Source of the DNA: Pelagicoccus sp. SDUM812002
Lineage (GTDB): Bacteria; Verrucomicrobiota; Verrucomicrobiia; Opitutales; Opitutaceae
Assembly: GCF_031127835.1 (NCBI RefSeq)
Contig: NZ_JARXHX010000013.1
Location: forward strand, 62,001-126,000
DNA length: 64,000 nt
Direction: 5' to 3'
The notes beneath the pieces were generated by a model that ran no database searches, had not been told where the DNA came from, and saw only the letters and a list, made by a program, of their open reading frames with translations. Shown here one piece after another: positions 55,357 to 64,000 of the stretch. A program made the position numbers and the translations under genes. Each line of letters starts with the position of its first letter. Position 1 is the stretch's first letter.

Positions 55357-55643
55357 TCACCTCATCGGACGTCTCTCTCGCAAAAACATCACCACCGCAA
55401 AAAACACAAACCCTACGGCTTCGTAATACTGGAAATACTCACGCTTCTCGAAGAACGGCTCCGAAGCCACCGCCAGCGCTACACCCAGAAAACCGCCTAT
55501 CGTTACGACTTCAAAAGCGCCAGGCTGAACCTGACGGCAGAGGCTTGCTTGTCCACTAGGCGCTTCAGTCCTACTCGATCGAAGGCGAAAAGCGAACGCT
55601 TCTCTTGTGCATCCCAAATCACCTGCATTTCTTCAAAGTTCAT
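55357..55643 (-). pseudogene. Frameshifted remnant of a small membrane protein gene
   Basis: Starting at the ATG 55643 the frame gives MNFEEMQVIWDAQEKRSLFAF and so on for 46 residues, then stops at 55503. A second frame, open from 55617, then continues with two hydrophobic segments (VVTIGGFLGVALAVAS and YYEAVGFVFFAVVMFL) to a stop at 55357. Together they look like one membrane protein of a sigma-factor-linked type with a single frameshift in or near the CTTTTG run at 55510-55520. Its start overlaps the end of the sigma remnant, as in intact sigma-factor/partner pairs. Confidence 0.6.
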
Positions 55644-55890
55644 TCGATTCTTCCTCTCCTAATATTTCCGTAAGTCTTTTCCGAATACGCGTCAGCTTCA
55701 CACCGACATTGCTCTCTGCATACCCCAATACTTCCGAGATTTCTCGATAGGAAAACCCGTCGAGCATCAGCAACGTCAACGAACGGTCCACCTCGTTTAG
55801 CTCAGCAATCCGCTCGTAAAGCCAATTGAGCCTCGGGTCTTCAATGCTGTGGTCCACGAAAAGCGAGCCGGCTTCGCCTGCGCACTCCAC
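55633..55890 (-). pseudogene. Truncated ECF sigma-70 factor (region 4 only)
   Basis: The 85 codons from GTG 55890 encode a clear sigma-70 region 4: VDRSLTLLMLDGFSYREIS then EVLGYAESNVGVKLTRIRKRLTEIL, preceded by DPRLNWLYERIAELN, the linker seen in ECF factors. Region 2 (promoter melting and core binding) is absent. In the same frame, codons continue upstream for about 14 further residues to a stop (TAG, near 55944), and then the neighbouring methyltransferase gene begins. So the N-terminal half has been lost, and the product is unlikely to act as a sigma factor. Confidence 0.7.
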
Positions 55891-55965
55891 GATAACGTTA
55901 GCGTCGTGCCAGCGATAATTCCTTACAGCAAAAGGATCTTTATTCTACTCATCGCTTCGAGAAAC

Positions 55966-57186
55966 CTACCAAACGATCGACCAGATCGCCTTCAAGTAAC
56001 GGCTTTCCGGGCAATTCGACATCACCGGGTGGTCACTGCCAGCTCCCGTGCGATCTAGGATTTGCAGACGCCGTCCCGCGCGATGAGCCGAGCGAATTGC
56101 CATGCTCTCGAATTCCTCGGCTGAGAGTTGCCCCGAGCAAGAATAAGTAGCCATGACCCCTCCCGGTCTCACGAGCGTGCAAGCGAGTTGGTTCAAGTCT
56201 TCGTATTTTTTCATGCCCTCCGGTTGTTGTTCCTTGCTGAAGATCAGTTTCGGTGGGTCGAGGTTGACCAAATCCCATTGGCGGCCATTGCGCTGCATCT
56301 GACGCATGAACGAAAACGCGTCGCAATGCGTCCAGTTGATGCGGGCCTGACCGTTAAGGTTCGCGTTACGCTTACCTTGAGCAATCGCCTTTTCATCGAG
56401 ATCGACTGCAGTCACGTCCGCAGCCTCTCCCAGAACGCTGGCGTTTAGAGCGAAGCCACCTGTGTAACAGCAAACGTCGAGAACCTCCTTGCCTTTGGCA
56501 AACTCGCCGAATCGCTTTCGATTGTCTCGTTGATCGCAGAAAAATCCAGTCTTATGCCCGTCGCGAAAGTCCGCTTCATAGCGAATCCCATGCTCCTCGA
56601 ACTTCGCGAAGCGGATGTCGTCAGAAAGGCTTTCATCGATACGAATTCCCTCCAAGTCAGCGATCTTTTGGTCTACCTCGACAATTGCTTCGGAGGCACC
56701 GAGTCTTTCCTTCAAGTACGGTATCCACTCACCAAGACGCTCGTAGACTCCGTACGAATGTACTTGAACACTCAATACAGTCCCCAGCTTGTCTACCACG
56801 AGCCCGCTCAGTCCATCGCCATCCGAGTGGATCACACGATATGCCTCAGAGCTCGCATCGAGAGACACAGCTTCCCGACGCAAAGAAATCGCCCGATCGA
56901 TCAATTCCAAGAAACCTGATTCCTCGAAAACCACGTCGCCATGGCGATACATCCGCAGCGGCACCCGTGCCTTTCCGTTATAGAGGCCCGAACCAAAAAT
57001 CTCTCCCTTGCGGTCGTAGACAGTGACGATATCGCCCGCGGCTGCGTCGGCCGAAACCTTTCCCAACATCGACTTGTAGATCGTGGGATGAAACGTGAAC
57101 GTCTTAATTTCGACCCAAGGCGTTCGGCGACCTGCCGTTGATGCAACCGGCTTTTCGCCGCCCTTACGCTTCCAAACGTTTTCCAT
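55966..57186 (-). CDS. RlmI-like class I SAM-dependent rRNA methyltransferase
   Basis: About 406 residues with an N-terminal PUA domain (about 25-100, with GKVSADAAAGDIVTVYDRKG), a middle region ending in the conserved DFRDGHKTGFFCDQRDNR, and a methyltransferase core with SAM motif VLDVCCYTGGFAL and catalytic-loop NLDPPKL. The architecture matches RlmI, which methylates a cytosine C5 of 23S rRNA, and close relatives whose targets differ. ATG 57186 has AAGGA seven bases upstream; a GTG two codons earlier is also possible. It is 20 bases downstream of the CLC gene. Confidence 0.9.
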   Translation of the reverse strand: MENVWKRKGGEKPVASTAGRRTPWVEIKTFTFHPTIYKSMLGKVSADAAAGDIVTVYDRKGEIFGSGLYNGKARVPLRMYRHGDVVFEESGFLELIDRAISLRREAVSLDASSEAYRVIHSDGDGLSGLVVDKLGTVLSVQVHSYGVYERLGEWIPYLKERLGASEAIVEVDQKIADLEGIRIDESLSDDIRFAKFEEHGIRYEADFRDGHKTGFFCDQRDNRKRFGEFAKGKEVLDVCCYTGGFALNASVLGEAADVTAVDLDEKAIAQGKRNANLNGQARINWTHCDAFSFMRQMQRNGRQWDLVNLDPPKLIFSKEQQPEGMKKYEDLNQLACTLVRPGGVMATYSCSGQLSAEEFESMAIRSAHRAGRRLQILDRTGAGSDHPVMSNCPESRYLKAIWSIVW

Positions 57187-57206
57187 ATTCACTTCCTTAA
57201 ATGCTC

Positions 57207-58994
57207 TTAATCCCCTTTGGTTTCCTGAAGAAACTGCTGTCGCGTAATGTCATGTAATGTGACTACCCCAACGACTCGCCCCTCGTCCAATCGACTGACC
57301 ACCGGAAGGGCAATCCACTCCGTATTCACAAACTGCTTAGCCGCCTCTCGAATCCGAGTATCTGGATACACCTTCGGAAAGGTGTCGGAGATGAAGATAT
57401 CTTGGACCTGCTTTTTGGGAGACTGAGCGCTAACGATCTTAACACCTTTACGATGAACCAATCCGACATAGTGCATCTCGTCATCAACGACTGGATACAC
57501 CTTAAATCCCTCGCCTTTGATTTTGTCCCAAGCATCAGACAGAGACATTTTCGCCCCCAAGGTATGAACCGTGTTCGTCATAATCGAACCCACTGGCATA
57601 TTTTGCCATCCTTGGCTCGGTCGTAAGATCGGAAACTTGCGAAGGTTGATTCCATCTTGAATGAGTAGTGCCTCGTAGATCGGCACATCGCGCAGCTTGG
57701 TTGCGATTGCGTAGGAAATCAGGTTGGCGAGCATGATCGGCAGGATCAAGTTATAGTCTCGAGTTAGCTCGAAGATAATAAGGATCGACGTCACCGGAGC
57801 CCGTATCACACCTGCGAAAAGCGCGCCCATCCCCACCAGAGCGAGAACATGCGGCAGCAAATCCGCATCTCCGCTCACCTTCTCCGCCAGCACACCCACC
57901 GCTCCACCCAGCATTGCTCCGATAAATAGAGTCGGCGCAAAGATGCCGCCCGAACCACCGCTCGAATAGGAAAAGATCGTGGCGGCAAATTTGCCCACGA
58001 AAAGAGCGATTAAAACGCCCAGCCCCAAGCTTCCTGCCAACGCGGCCGACAGATCCAAGTAGCCAATTCCAAAGACACCCATGTGCCCAAGATTCTTATA
58101 CACCAACGCGCCCACGCACCCTGTCAGCAATCCGCCTAGTCCCGGCATCATCCAGCTGTAACGACCACGCACCAGCTTCACTCGCTCGCGAGCCCGTAGC
58201 AGGCACTCGACAAACGCGTGCGAGACGAAACCCGCCAACACGCCAAGCACCACGCTCATGGCCAAGCTCATACCCGATAAGTGGTCCGGATGAAGAGGCA
58301 CCTGAAACATGGAATCAGTCCCCAGCAGAGAACGCTCGATCACCGCGGCGATCACCGCCACCATCACGATCCCGGCGAAAGCCTTGTGCTTCATGTCCCC
58401 CATGATCTCCTCGATCGCGAACACGATTGCAGCCAGAGGCGTATTGAAAGCCGCCGCTATACCGCCCGCGCAGCCCAAGGGGATCAAAGCCATGATCTGG
58501 CGTGGTGCCAAACCAAACCAACGTCCCACCCATGATGCGATTGCAGCAGATAGGTGTACCGTCGGCCCTTCCCGCCCCAAGCTGGCTCCCGTTCCAATCG
58601 AAGCTGTCCCCAACAAGAACTTTCCCAACGCCGCCCGGAAACGGATGCGTCCAAACTTCAGAAAATATGCGGCCTTTACTTGCGGGATTCCGCTCCCCGC
58701 CGCTTCGGGCGCCCAATGCTTGATCAGAAACCCGACGAAGAGACCTCCCAAAGCCGGAAGGACAATCAAGCCGACGACGCCAAGCCAGCCGGGGATTTCG
58801 CTCACCCGATAGATCCAGCTATGCTCCGCCCAATGGATAGACTGGTGGAATGCCACCGCGCTAAGACCGCTCAAAACTCCGATCAAGATTGCCAAAACGT
58901 TGAAACGGCTCCTTTGGCTCAAGGCTAGCCGTTCCATCAAATCCGATATCCAGCGCCGGGATACACGGTAAAAAGATCTATCACTTCGTGACAT
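57207..58994 (-). CDS. CLC-type chloride channel/antiporter with CBS domains
   Basis: About 595 residues: a CLC membrane domain with about 18 helices (35-450) and two C-terminal CBS domains (from about 470). Selectivity-filter motifs are GSGIPQ (100-105), GREGPTVH (140-147, with gate E142) and GGIFAPTLF. The gate glutamate fits a proton-coupled antiporter as well as a channel. CBS domains usually bind adenine nucleotides and regulate transport. ATG 58994 is chosen because the upstream part of the frame is Arg-rich and not conserved-looking. Confidence 0.93.
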   Translation of the reverse strand: MSRSDRSFYRVSRRWISDLMERLALSQRSRFNVLAILIGVLSGLSAVAFHQSIHWAEHSWIYRVSEIPGWLGVVGLIVLPALGGLFVGFLIKHWAPEAAGSGIPQVKAAYFLKFGRIRFRAALGKFLLGTASIGTGASLGREGPTVHLSAAIASWVGRWFGLAPRQIMALIPLGCAGGIAAAFNTPLAAIVFAIEEIMGDMKHKAFAGIVMVAVIAAVIERSLLGTDSMFQVPLHPDHLSGMSLAMSVVLGVLAGFVSHAFVECLLRARERVKLVRGRYSWMMPGLGGLLTGCVGALVYKNLGHMGVFGIGYLDLSAALAGSLGLGVLIALFVGKFAATIFSYSSGGSGGIFAPTLFIGAMLGGAVGVLAEKVSGDADLLPHVLALVGMGALFAGVIRAPVTSILIIFELTRDYNLILPIMLANLISYAIATKLRDVPIYEALLIQDGINLRKFPILRPSQGWQNMPVGSIMTNTVHTLGAKMSLSDAWDKIKGEGFKVYPVVDDEMHYVGLVHRKGVKIVSAQSPKKQVQDIFISDTFPKVYPDTRIREAAKQFVNTEWIALPVVSRLDEGRVVGVVTLHDITRQQFLQETKGD

Positions 58995-59197
58995 GCAGGG
59001 CGCTAAGAAACCACACCTACGCCTCATAACAACTCTATAGTGTCTCAAATCCCTTCGCCGCGCCCAGCGCAAGTCCTCTGCCCTCTGAAACATCTTCTGT
59101 TGCAAAAATCGGTGCCTCGGTCAAATAATCGCTTCCAATCCACGGCATCGTGCTGCAAAAGGAACCTCTTACCCAAGCGCCAATCCCACATATAGTT

Positions 59198-59899
59198 ATG
59201 AAGCAAATCAACCGGATCGCCCTTGCCTGCCTAGGCCTCGCCTTTCTCGCGGCAACTGCCAACGCCGCTCCCAAGCGCGAGAAGCTCGTAGAAAACATCG
59301 TTGCCGGCGAATACGTACTTGAGGAAATCATGGCAGACCCAGCCACTGCCATCCCATCCGATATCCTCAAAGACGCCCAGGGAATCATTTTCACCCTGAA
59401 CTACCGTGGCGGATTTATGGTAGGCGGTCACGCCGGGCACGGCATCCTTATCGCAAAGAATCCGATCAGCGGAGAATGGGGCGTTCCTGCATTCGTCCGC
59501 ACCGGTGGAGCCACCATCGGCCTACAGCTCGGAGTCAAGGAGTTCGACGCGGTCTACGTGATCATGGATCTCGACACCGTGCGCAAAGCCTACACTGGCC
59601 GCATCGACTTCGGAGCAGATGCTGCAGCCGTGGCTGGCCCGCTCGAAAGCTCCCGCGAAGCTCGCCAAAACATCGACTACAAGAACGCCAAGATCCTTGT
59701 CTATTCCAACAAGAAGGGCCTCTTCGCTGGTGTTGCAGTGAAAGCAGGTTGGGTTTCTCCAAACAACAAGGGCACCCAAGCGTTCTACAACACCGACTAT
59801 AACATGCCGGAAATCGTGATGAGCGATTGGTTCGAGCTTCCTCCTGAAGCCAACGCCCTTCTCCAGCGCCTCAACTACTACACCCGCGGCGGCCGTTAA
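59198..59899 (+). CDS. SYLF (Ysc84) domain lipid-binding-type secreted protein
   Basis: A 233-residue exported protein. The signal peptide is about 21 residues (ALACLGLAFLAATANA). The mature part is a SYLF domain with the motifs DAQGIIFTLNYRGGFMVGGHAGHGIL, GATIGLQLGVKEFDAVYVIM and GLFAGVAVKAG. Members bind phosphoinositides in eukaryotes; the bacterial periplasmic role is not defined. Start ATG 59198 places the signal peptide correctly. It is monocistronic, with a terminator after it. Confidence 0.93.
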   Translation: MKQINRIALACLGLAFLAATANAAPKREKLVENIVAGEYVLEEIMADPATAIPSDILKDAQGIIFTLNYRGGFMVGGHAGHGILIAKNPISGEWGVPAFVRTGGATIGLQLGVKEFDAVYVIMDLDTVRKAYTGRIDFGADAAAVAGPLESSREARQNIDYKNAKILVYSNKKGLFAGVAVKAGWVSPNNKGTQAFYNTDYNMPEIVMSDWFELPPEANALLQRLNYYTRGGR

Positions 59900-59930
59900 G
59901 AGTAACTCACCCAACGAATAATTTAGCAAA

Positions 59931-59957
59931 GGCCCATCCCACTCGGATGGGCTTTTT
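59931..59957 (+). terminator. Intrinsic terminator of the SYLF gene
   Basis: GCCCATCC, loop CACTC, GGATGGGC followed by TTTTT, 32 bases beyond the stop codon. Confidence 0.9.
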
Positions 59958-60065
59958 CGTATACTCCCTACAGCACGAAGCTTCCTCCCGCGACCGCATC
60001 TCAAGATTTCATCAAAGTCGCTCGAGCTCTTCCAACCTCATCGAGAGAGAGGAGAGCTTTTTCGC

Positions 60066-60096
60066 AAAAAAAAACGTGCACCAAGACGGTGCACGT
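60066..60096 (-). terminator. Intrinsic terminator of the VPDSG-CTERM-like gene
   Basis: On the minus strand ACGTGCACC, loop GTCTT, GGTGCACGT followed by a run of eight T. It lies 31 bases beyond the stop. Confidence 0.92.
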
Positions 60097-60126
60097 TAGA
60101 TGATTATTTACGGTTAAAGCTCAATA

Positions 60127-60840
60127 TTAACGCTTAAAGCGACGAGCAACTCCGGAAAGGACGATCAATCCAAGGCCGAGCATGCTAAGGGTGCTCGCTG
60201 AATCAGGGACGGTTGCTGGAGGAGGAGGTGCGACGTATACGCTCGCATTAAGACCAGCGACATAGAAATCTTCGCTTGGCCCACCGGTTGGATCAGAGAT
60301 ACCTGCGGAATGGGTGAAGCTAAACACAGAACCTGTCAAATCGAGGAACACAGAGCCAACACCCTTAGGCAGGGCATATGACATACCATTCAGCAAAAAT
60401 GTCGCGCCATCGACCCAGTTCTGCACCCCATGCTTGTCTGCACGAAGCTCAACCTTCGACAGGGTCACGACCTGGTCAAAGGTAAGGATCAGCGTCTCAC
60501 CCCTATCGATGTTGTCGTCAGAAGTTTTGATGGGCTTAGTCGTCTTATAGACACCTAATCCAGCGCCTCTAAGGTCGGACCAGCCCGCTGTGCTGTCCTG
60601 AACTGCAACTGCAGCGTTACCGTTGTACGTTGCCGAAGCGGTTACAGACAGGCCTTCATTGACGTAAGTCAAAGTGGGTGAGCCCACCATGTCGTCGGCG
60701 TTAAAAAAACCGTCTATCGGCAGGAAATCGCCTGCTCCATTTGGTTTATCGAGTTTGTAAAAATCGAAGCTGATGGCTCCGACAGAAGAAACAGCGCCGA
60801 GAGCGGCGATTGCGAACAGGAACGAAGGTATCGTTTTCAT
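60127..60840 (-). CDS. Exported protein with VPDSG-CTERM-like sorting tail
   Basis: About 237 residues. Signal peptide MKTIPSFLFAIAALGAVSSVGA, beta-rich mature domain with no recognisable enzyme motif, then a C-terminal sorting signal: VPDSA, a short hydrophobic helix (STLSMLGLGLIVLSGVARRF) and basic end KR. This is the exosortase-type tripartite tail of Verrucomicrobia (VPDSG-CTERM), here with Ala in place of Gly. Processing would place the protein on the cell surface or in the exopolysaccharide. An in-frame ATG at 60858 is possible but less likely. A strong terminator follows. Confidence 0.85.
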   Translation of the reverse strand: MKTIPSFLFAIAALGAVSSVGAISFDFYKLDKPNGAGDFLPIDGFFNADDMVGSPTLTYVNEGLSVTASATYNGNAAVAVQDSTAGWSDLRGAGLGVYKTTKPIKTSDDNIDRGETLILTFDQVVTLSKVELRADKHGVQNWVDGATFLLNGMSYALPKGVGSVFLDLTGSVFSFTHSAGISDPTGGPSEDFYVAGLNASVYVAPPPPATVPDSASTLSMLGLGLIVLSGVARRFKR

Positions 60841-61159
60841 TTTAATATTGGCACCCATGAGCTTCCAAAGAATTTCGAAACTCAGGAACCAAGTTGCTTA
60901 AACTCGGCCATAAATTGATCCGCGTATCGCGCCAGTTGTTAAGCGCCTGTTGGTGATCATATTAAAAATTTTATCGAGTCCCAGCCCCTCAACCCCTAGT
61001 GTAAACTTTCCATACAAACCTTAGGAAATTTTCCCCATAAACGTTCCTTTCTAATTGTAGAACAACAACTTAAGAAACCCGTAAGAAAACTCGATACCTT
61101 TTCAGAAAAGCTTACAGAACTTCATACATGGGAGGGTCTCAGGTAGGGTGGGACCAAAC
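60841..61159. other. Intergenic region of about 300 bases
   Basis: AT-rich, no reading frame of note and no RNA gene recognised. It must carry the promoter for the minus-strand VPDSG-CTERM-like gene, but I could not choose a -35/-10 pair with confidence. Confidence 0.5.
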
Positions 61160-61927
61160 CTAAGACCGAATCAAGCGCACCATTCCCAAAACCGAGCAGA
61201 GCGCCACACCCGGCCAAATTACAAAAGCTGGGCTGTGCAGCAGCAAGCCCTGCCCCGCCCGCAGAAGCGTTCCCAGCTCCGCCCAATTCGGATCCCCCGC
61301 CAATCCGAGAAAGGTCAATGCGCTCAACTCAAGGAGCGCGAATGCGAATACGAGCTTCCATAGTCCCAGTAGCTGAGGCCACAAGTTAGGCCAAATCGTG
61401 AACACGAAGCGGTGGCAGATCGAACCGCCAATCGCTCGACTCGCTTCGACATAAGCGGTCGCGTTTAGCTCGCTCCATATCACTCGAAGTTGCCGGAAGG
61501 CGAACGGCACTCCCGCCGCCCCGATCGCGAGAGCCAAGGAGCTTGCTCCCCTTTCCATAAAGGTCACGACTAGCAGCCCGATGAAGATCGCCGGTAAGGC
61601 GATACCAAAGGAAACCAAAGTCCTTACCACCTGCCCCAATAAGCTCCCCCCCATTCGCTCAGCCATCAGAAGCAAAGCTGAAACTAGCAACGCCCCCAAG
61701 CTTCCTAGCAACGCGAACGAAATAGAATTCCCCGCTCCTCTCCAGATACGGCTAAAATAGTCCTGGCCTAATCGGTCCACCCCAAACCAATGCTCCATAC
61801 TAGAGCCACTAATTCGCAAATCGAAGAATGCCTGCTCGTAAGGATCGTAAGGCGTCCATAGAATCCCCGCCAAAAGCAAGGTCATCAGGCCGAATACGAT
61901 TCCGTTTATCCACCGACCCTCGCTCAC
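61160..61927 (-). CDS. Peptide/nickel-type ABC transporter permease, DppC-like
   Basis: A 255-residue inner-membrane permease with about six hydrophobic segments. The start is GTG overlapping the upstream permease stop (GTGA). Features include the conserved DppC-type N-terminal motif LGVDRLGQDYFSR in the variant form FGVDRLGQDYF and the EAA-like loop region EASRAIGGS. It is the last gene in the transporter run seen here; no ATP-binding subunit gene is adjacent downstream, so it must lie elsewhere or be shared. Confidence 0.88.
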   Translation of the reverse strand: MSEGRWINGIVFGLMTLLLAGILWTPYDPYEQAFFDLRISGSSMEHWFGVDRLGQDYFSRIWRGAGNSISFALLGSLGALLVSALLLMAERMGGSLLGQVVRTLVSFGIALPAIFIGLLVVTFMERGASSLALAIGAAGVPFAFRQLRVIWSELNATAYVEASRAIGGSICHRFVFTIWPNLWPQLLGLWKLVFAFALLELSALTFLGLAGDPNWAELGTLLRAGQGLLLHSPAFVIWPGVALCSVLGMVRLIRS

Positions 61928-62934
61928 TCGCCCTCCTCCTTTTTCGGATTGAGCTGAAAGACGATCAGGTCCGAAACGAAAGCGACGAAGATCACCAAAA
62001 GCACGAGAAAAGTGAGAATGTTCTGGGCCACGAAAACGTCACGCTCAAGGATCGCCGTCACCAAATAACGACCGATTCCCGGCCAAGAGAAAACAGTCTC
62101 CGTTAAAAACGCTCCGCCCAGCAAAGCCCCGAAGGACGTTCCAACTACAGTGATCGTCGTACCCGCAGATACTCTCAGCAAGTGCCGCCACAAGATCCGA
62201 GCAGTGCCATAACCTCGCGATCGCAAAGCCACGATAAATGCCTGCAATTCGGGCTCCTGCAAGCGGGCGTAAGTCACCGACGCAACGCTTGCCGCCGGAA
62301 AAACCGACAAACAAACCGCCGGAAGAGCGAGATGCTTGAACGCAATTCCTAGCGAGGCGAGGTCTCCGGAAAAGACTGTATCCAAAAAGAGAAACCCGGA
62401 CCTTCGACTCGGCTGAATCGACGCCATATCGAAGCGCCCTCCCATCGGAAACCATCCCAGCCAAAGCGAAAAGACCACCAACAGCACAATCCCTATCCAA
62501 AAAATGGGCACTACCAAACCGATTGTGCCAATCCCATTCGCCAAACGAGACATCGAGGGGTAGCTGCCTAGCGCGCCAAAGAGGGCCACACTCAATCCAA
62601 GAGCGACCCCCAACAACATGGCACTGAAGCTCAGCTCCAAGGTGGCAGGCATGAAGGCAAAAAAGTCCACCGTAGTGGCTTGCCCACTACCCAAACTCCT
62701 GCCCCAATCCCCTGTCAGAAATTGCTTTTGCGAGAGGATGTATCGCTCCACGAACGAACGATCCAAGCCAAGCCGTTCCCGCTCGATCGCTACTCGCTCC
62801 GCATTGACTACCTTGCCAAAGCGAAGCTCCACCGGATCGCCTGGAATCGCATTTATCGCCGCAAAGATCGCTAGGCTCGCAAAAACGTAGAGAGCGAGGA
62901 AGAACGGAATCTTTCTGAGCAGAGCCAGCAGCAC
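61924..62934 (-). CDS. Peptide/nickel-type ABC transporter permease, DppB-like
   Basis: A 336-residue permease with an N-terminal helix and about five further membrane segments. The EAA-like loop is seen in IVALRSRGYGTARILWRHLLR. The family N-terminal AINAIPGDPVELRFG resembles DppB/OppB. It starts with GTG, 63 bases after the substrate-binding protein gene. It forms the channel with the DppC-like protein. Confidence 0.9.
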   Translation of the reverse strand: MLLALLRKIPFFLALYVFASLAIFAAINAIPGDPVELRFGKVVNAERVAIERERLGLDRSFVERYILSQKQFLTGDWGRSLGSGQATTVDFFAFMPATLELSFSAMLLGVALGLSVALFGALGSYPSMSRLANGIGTIGLVVPIFWIGIVLLVVFSLWLGWFPMGGRFDMASIQPSRRSGFLFLDTVFSGDLASLGIAFKHLALPAVCLSVFPAASVASVTYARLQEPELQAFIVALRSRGYGTARILWRHLLRVSAGTTITVVGTSFGALLGGAFLTETVFSWPGIGRYLVTAILERDVFVAQNILTFLVLLVIFVAFVSDLIVFQLNPKKEEGE

Positions 62935-62997
62935 GGCTAGGACTACAAACGCCTGATCGAAGCGAAGCGATTCAGAAAACGCTTTCTGTCGCGAAAC

Positions 62998-64000
62998 CTA
63001 CTTCACCCTAATTTCGCTCAGGCGAAGATCGCCAATTTTCTGCAACTGAAATCCCTCGAACTGCGAACTAAGCACTACAATATTGTCACCGTGGCAAAGT
63101 GGCAACAGCGGTAAATCTCTCTTCCATATAGCAATAGCCTCCTCATAGAGTTCTGCCCGCTCCGCCGTTTTGGTAGTCTTGCGAGCGGTCAAAAGCAGCT
63201 CGTCCATCTCTGGGTTTCGATAGAAGCTGTAGTTAGTCGCAGTACCCTTTTCCGCAGCCCAGCTTCCAAAGAACACGCTCAGGAAATTGTCTGTATCTCC
63301 ATTGTCTCCCACCCATCCGATGAGGGCAGTTTCGAAGTCACCGTTGCGAAGCCTATCGAGTTGCGTCTTGAAATCCAAGGACACGACCTTTGCAGGGATG
63401 CCGATCGCCTCGATCTGACCCTTCATAAATGTCGCGGCAGTAACCGGATCGGGCAAGTACGGCCGAGGGGCATTCATAACTAAAATCTCCAATGGCTTGT
63501 CACGAAAGAGGTCCACGAAAGGAGCAGCTAATTTGCGGGCGCGCTCAAGGTCGTAAATGATCTTGTCCTCAACGCTCGGATACCCGAGAAAGCCCTTGGG
63601 CAGCGGATAGGAAGCAGGTCGCCCCGCTCCTTCTAAAGCCACCGTGGCAAATGCCTGTTTATCTGTCCCCAGAGCAATAGCCTTCCGTAGTTCGAGGTGC
63701 GAGAGTCGCTCCGTTTCCAGGTTAAACGCCATGTATCCCACATTTAGCCCAGCCTCCTCGTAGACAGTCAGGTTTGGATCGTTCCTCAAGGCAGCTACCT
63801 CGGTAGGTTGGAGCCCGTCCATGCCATGAATGGCACCCGACTTCAGCTGGAGCAATCGTGTCGTATTGTCCGGCACCACCTTGAGCACGAGACGCTCGAA
63901 AGCGGGTGCCTCTCCCCAGTAATCCGGATTACGTTCCAGAATGACCGCTTCGTTGCGACGCCACTCCTTTAGACGGTAAGGCCCCGTACCGATTGGATTT
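62998..64000 (-). CDS. Extracellular solute-binding protein, family 5 (DppA/OppA-like), partial
   Basis: The C-terminal part (about 333 residues) of a peptide-binding protein. The frame is open to the window edge: upstream codons read NPIGTGPYRLKEW and ERNPDYWGEAPAFERLV, the standard SBP-5 domain signature. Further downstream are GMDGLQPTEVAALRN, LRKAIALGTD and a closing IGDLRLSEIRVK. It delivers ligands to the two permeases encoded after it. The N-terminus and signal peptide lie beyond the edge. Confidence 0.92.
   Translation of the reverse strand, partial: NPIGTGPYRLKEWRRNEAVILERNPDYWGEAPAFERLVLKVVPDNTTRLLQLKSGAIHGMDGLQPTEVAALRNDPNLTVYEEAGLNVGYMAFNLETERLSHLELRKAIALGTDKQAFATVALEGAGRPASYPLPKGFLGYPSVEDKIIYDLERARKLAAPFVDLFRDKPLEILVMNAPRPYLPDPVTAATFMKGQIEAIGIPAKVVSLDFKTQLDRLRNGDFETALIGWVGDNGDTDNFLSVFFGSWAAEKGTATNYSFYRNPEMDELLLTARKTTKTAERAELYEEAIAIWKRDLPLLPLCHGDNIVVLSSQFEGFQLQKIGDLRLSEIRVK

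Overview
The window looks like chromosomal DNA of a free-living Gram-negative aerobe of the Verrucomicrobiota, most likely class Opitutia (a Pelagicoccus/Puniceicoccus-like marine lineage). The main pointers are an alternative complex III operon, a compact type II secretion operon, a Verrucomicrobia-style VPDSG-CTERM-like sorting tail, a truncated ECF sigma factor of the kind common in that phylum, and plant/algal polysaccharide hydrolases. The assignment is inferred from gene content and protein style; no rRNA is present. Gene density is high, overlapping ATGA junctions are frequent, and I saw no insertion sequence, phage, integrase or CRISPR array.

Layout. 1-6552 (minus): alternative complex III genes actA-actB-actC-actD-actE, with actE cut by the window edge and a small membrane protein gene in front. 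6712-8660 (minus): an ABC ATPase/permease pair of the LolD/LolC type. 8723-19493 (minus): a type II secretion operon, gspG-H-I-J-K-L-M-D-(periplasmic protein)-E-F. 19680-28036 (plus): yceH, an unknown helical protein with a MamK-like actin, a NarL-type response regulator, a hybrid PAS histidine kinase and a GH10 xylanase. 28157-29670 (minus): uracil-DNA glycosylase and riboflavin synthase. 29835-31234 (plus): a SatD-like cyclase-fold/HTH protein and a DUF3307 membrane protein, preceded by three evenly spaced palindromes. 31242-36298: a beta-hydroxyacid dehydrogenase, class II fructose-bisphosphate aldolase, a BLUF photosensor and a GH2 beta-mannosidase-like enzyme. 36404-40706 (plus): an orphan Pycsar-effector-like membrane protein, an FMN glutamate-synthase-like enzyme, a DoxX protein and two unknown membrane proteins. 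40807-45679: tRNA-Gln, pyrH, frr, proB and a UvrD-type helicase. 45719-52931 (plus): a tight run with an OGG1-like glycosylase, a class D beta-lactamase, an ABC-class ATPase, a GT8 glycosyltransferase, a kinase-like unknown, an amidohydrolase and a gamma-carbonic anhydrase. 52950-59000 (minus): CHASE histidine kinase, EF-P, a decayed sigma-factor locus, an RlmI-like methyltransferase and a CLC transporter. 59198-64000: SYLF protein, VPDSG-CTERM-like protein and a peptide ABC transporter (partial at the edge).

How genes work together. The act genes build a quinol-oxidising respiratory complex. The gsp genes build an exporter that could carry proteins such as the GH10 xylanase. pyrH-frr keeps a common bacterial order. 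The two less ordinary units are the MamK-like filament gene with its unknown upstream partner, and the SatD-like/DUF3307 pair, whose promoter region is built from three 22-bp inverted repeats with exactly 29-bp spacing.
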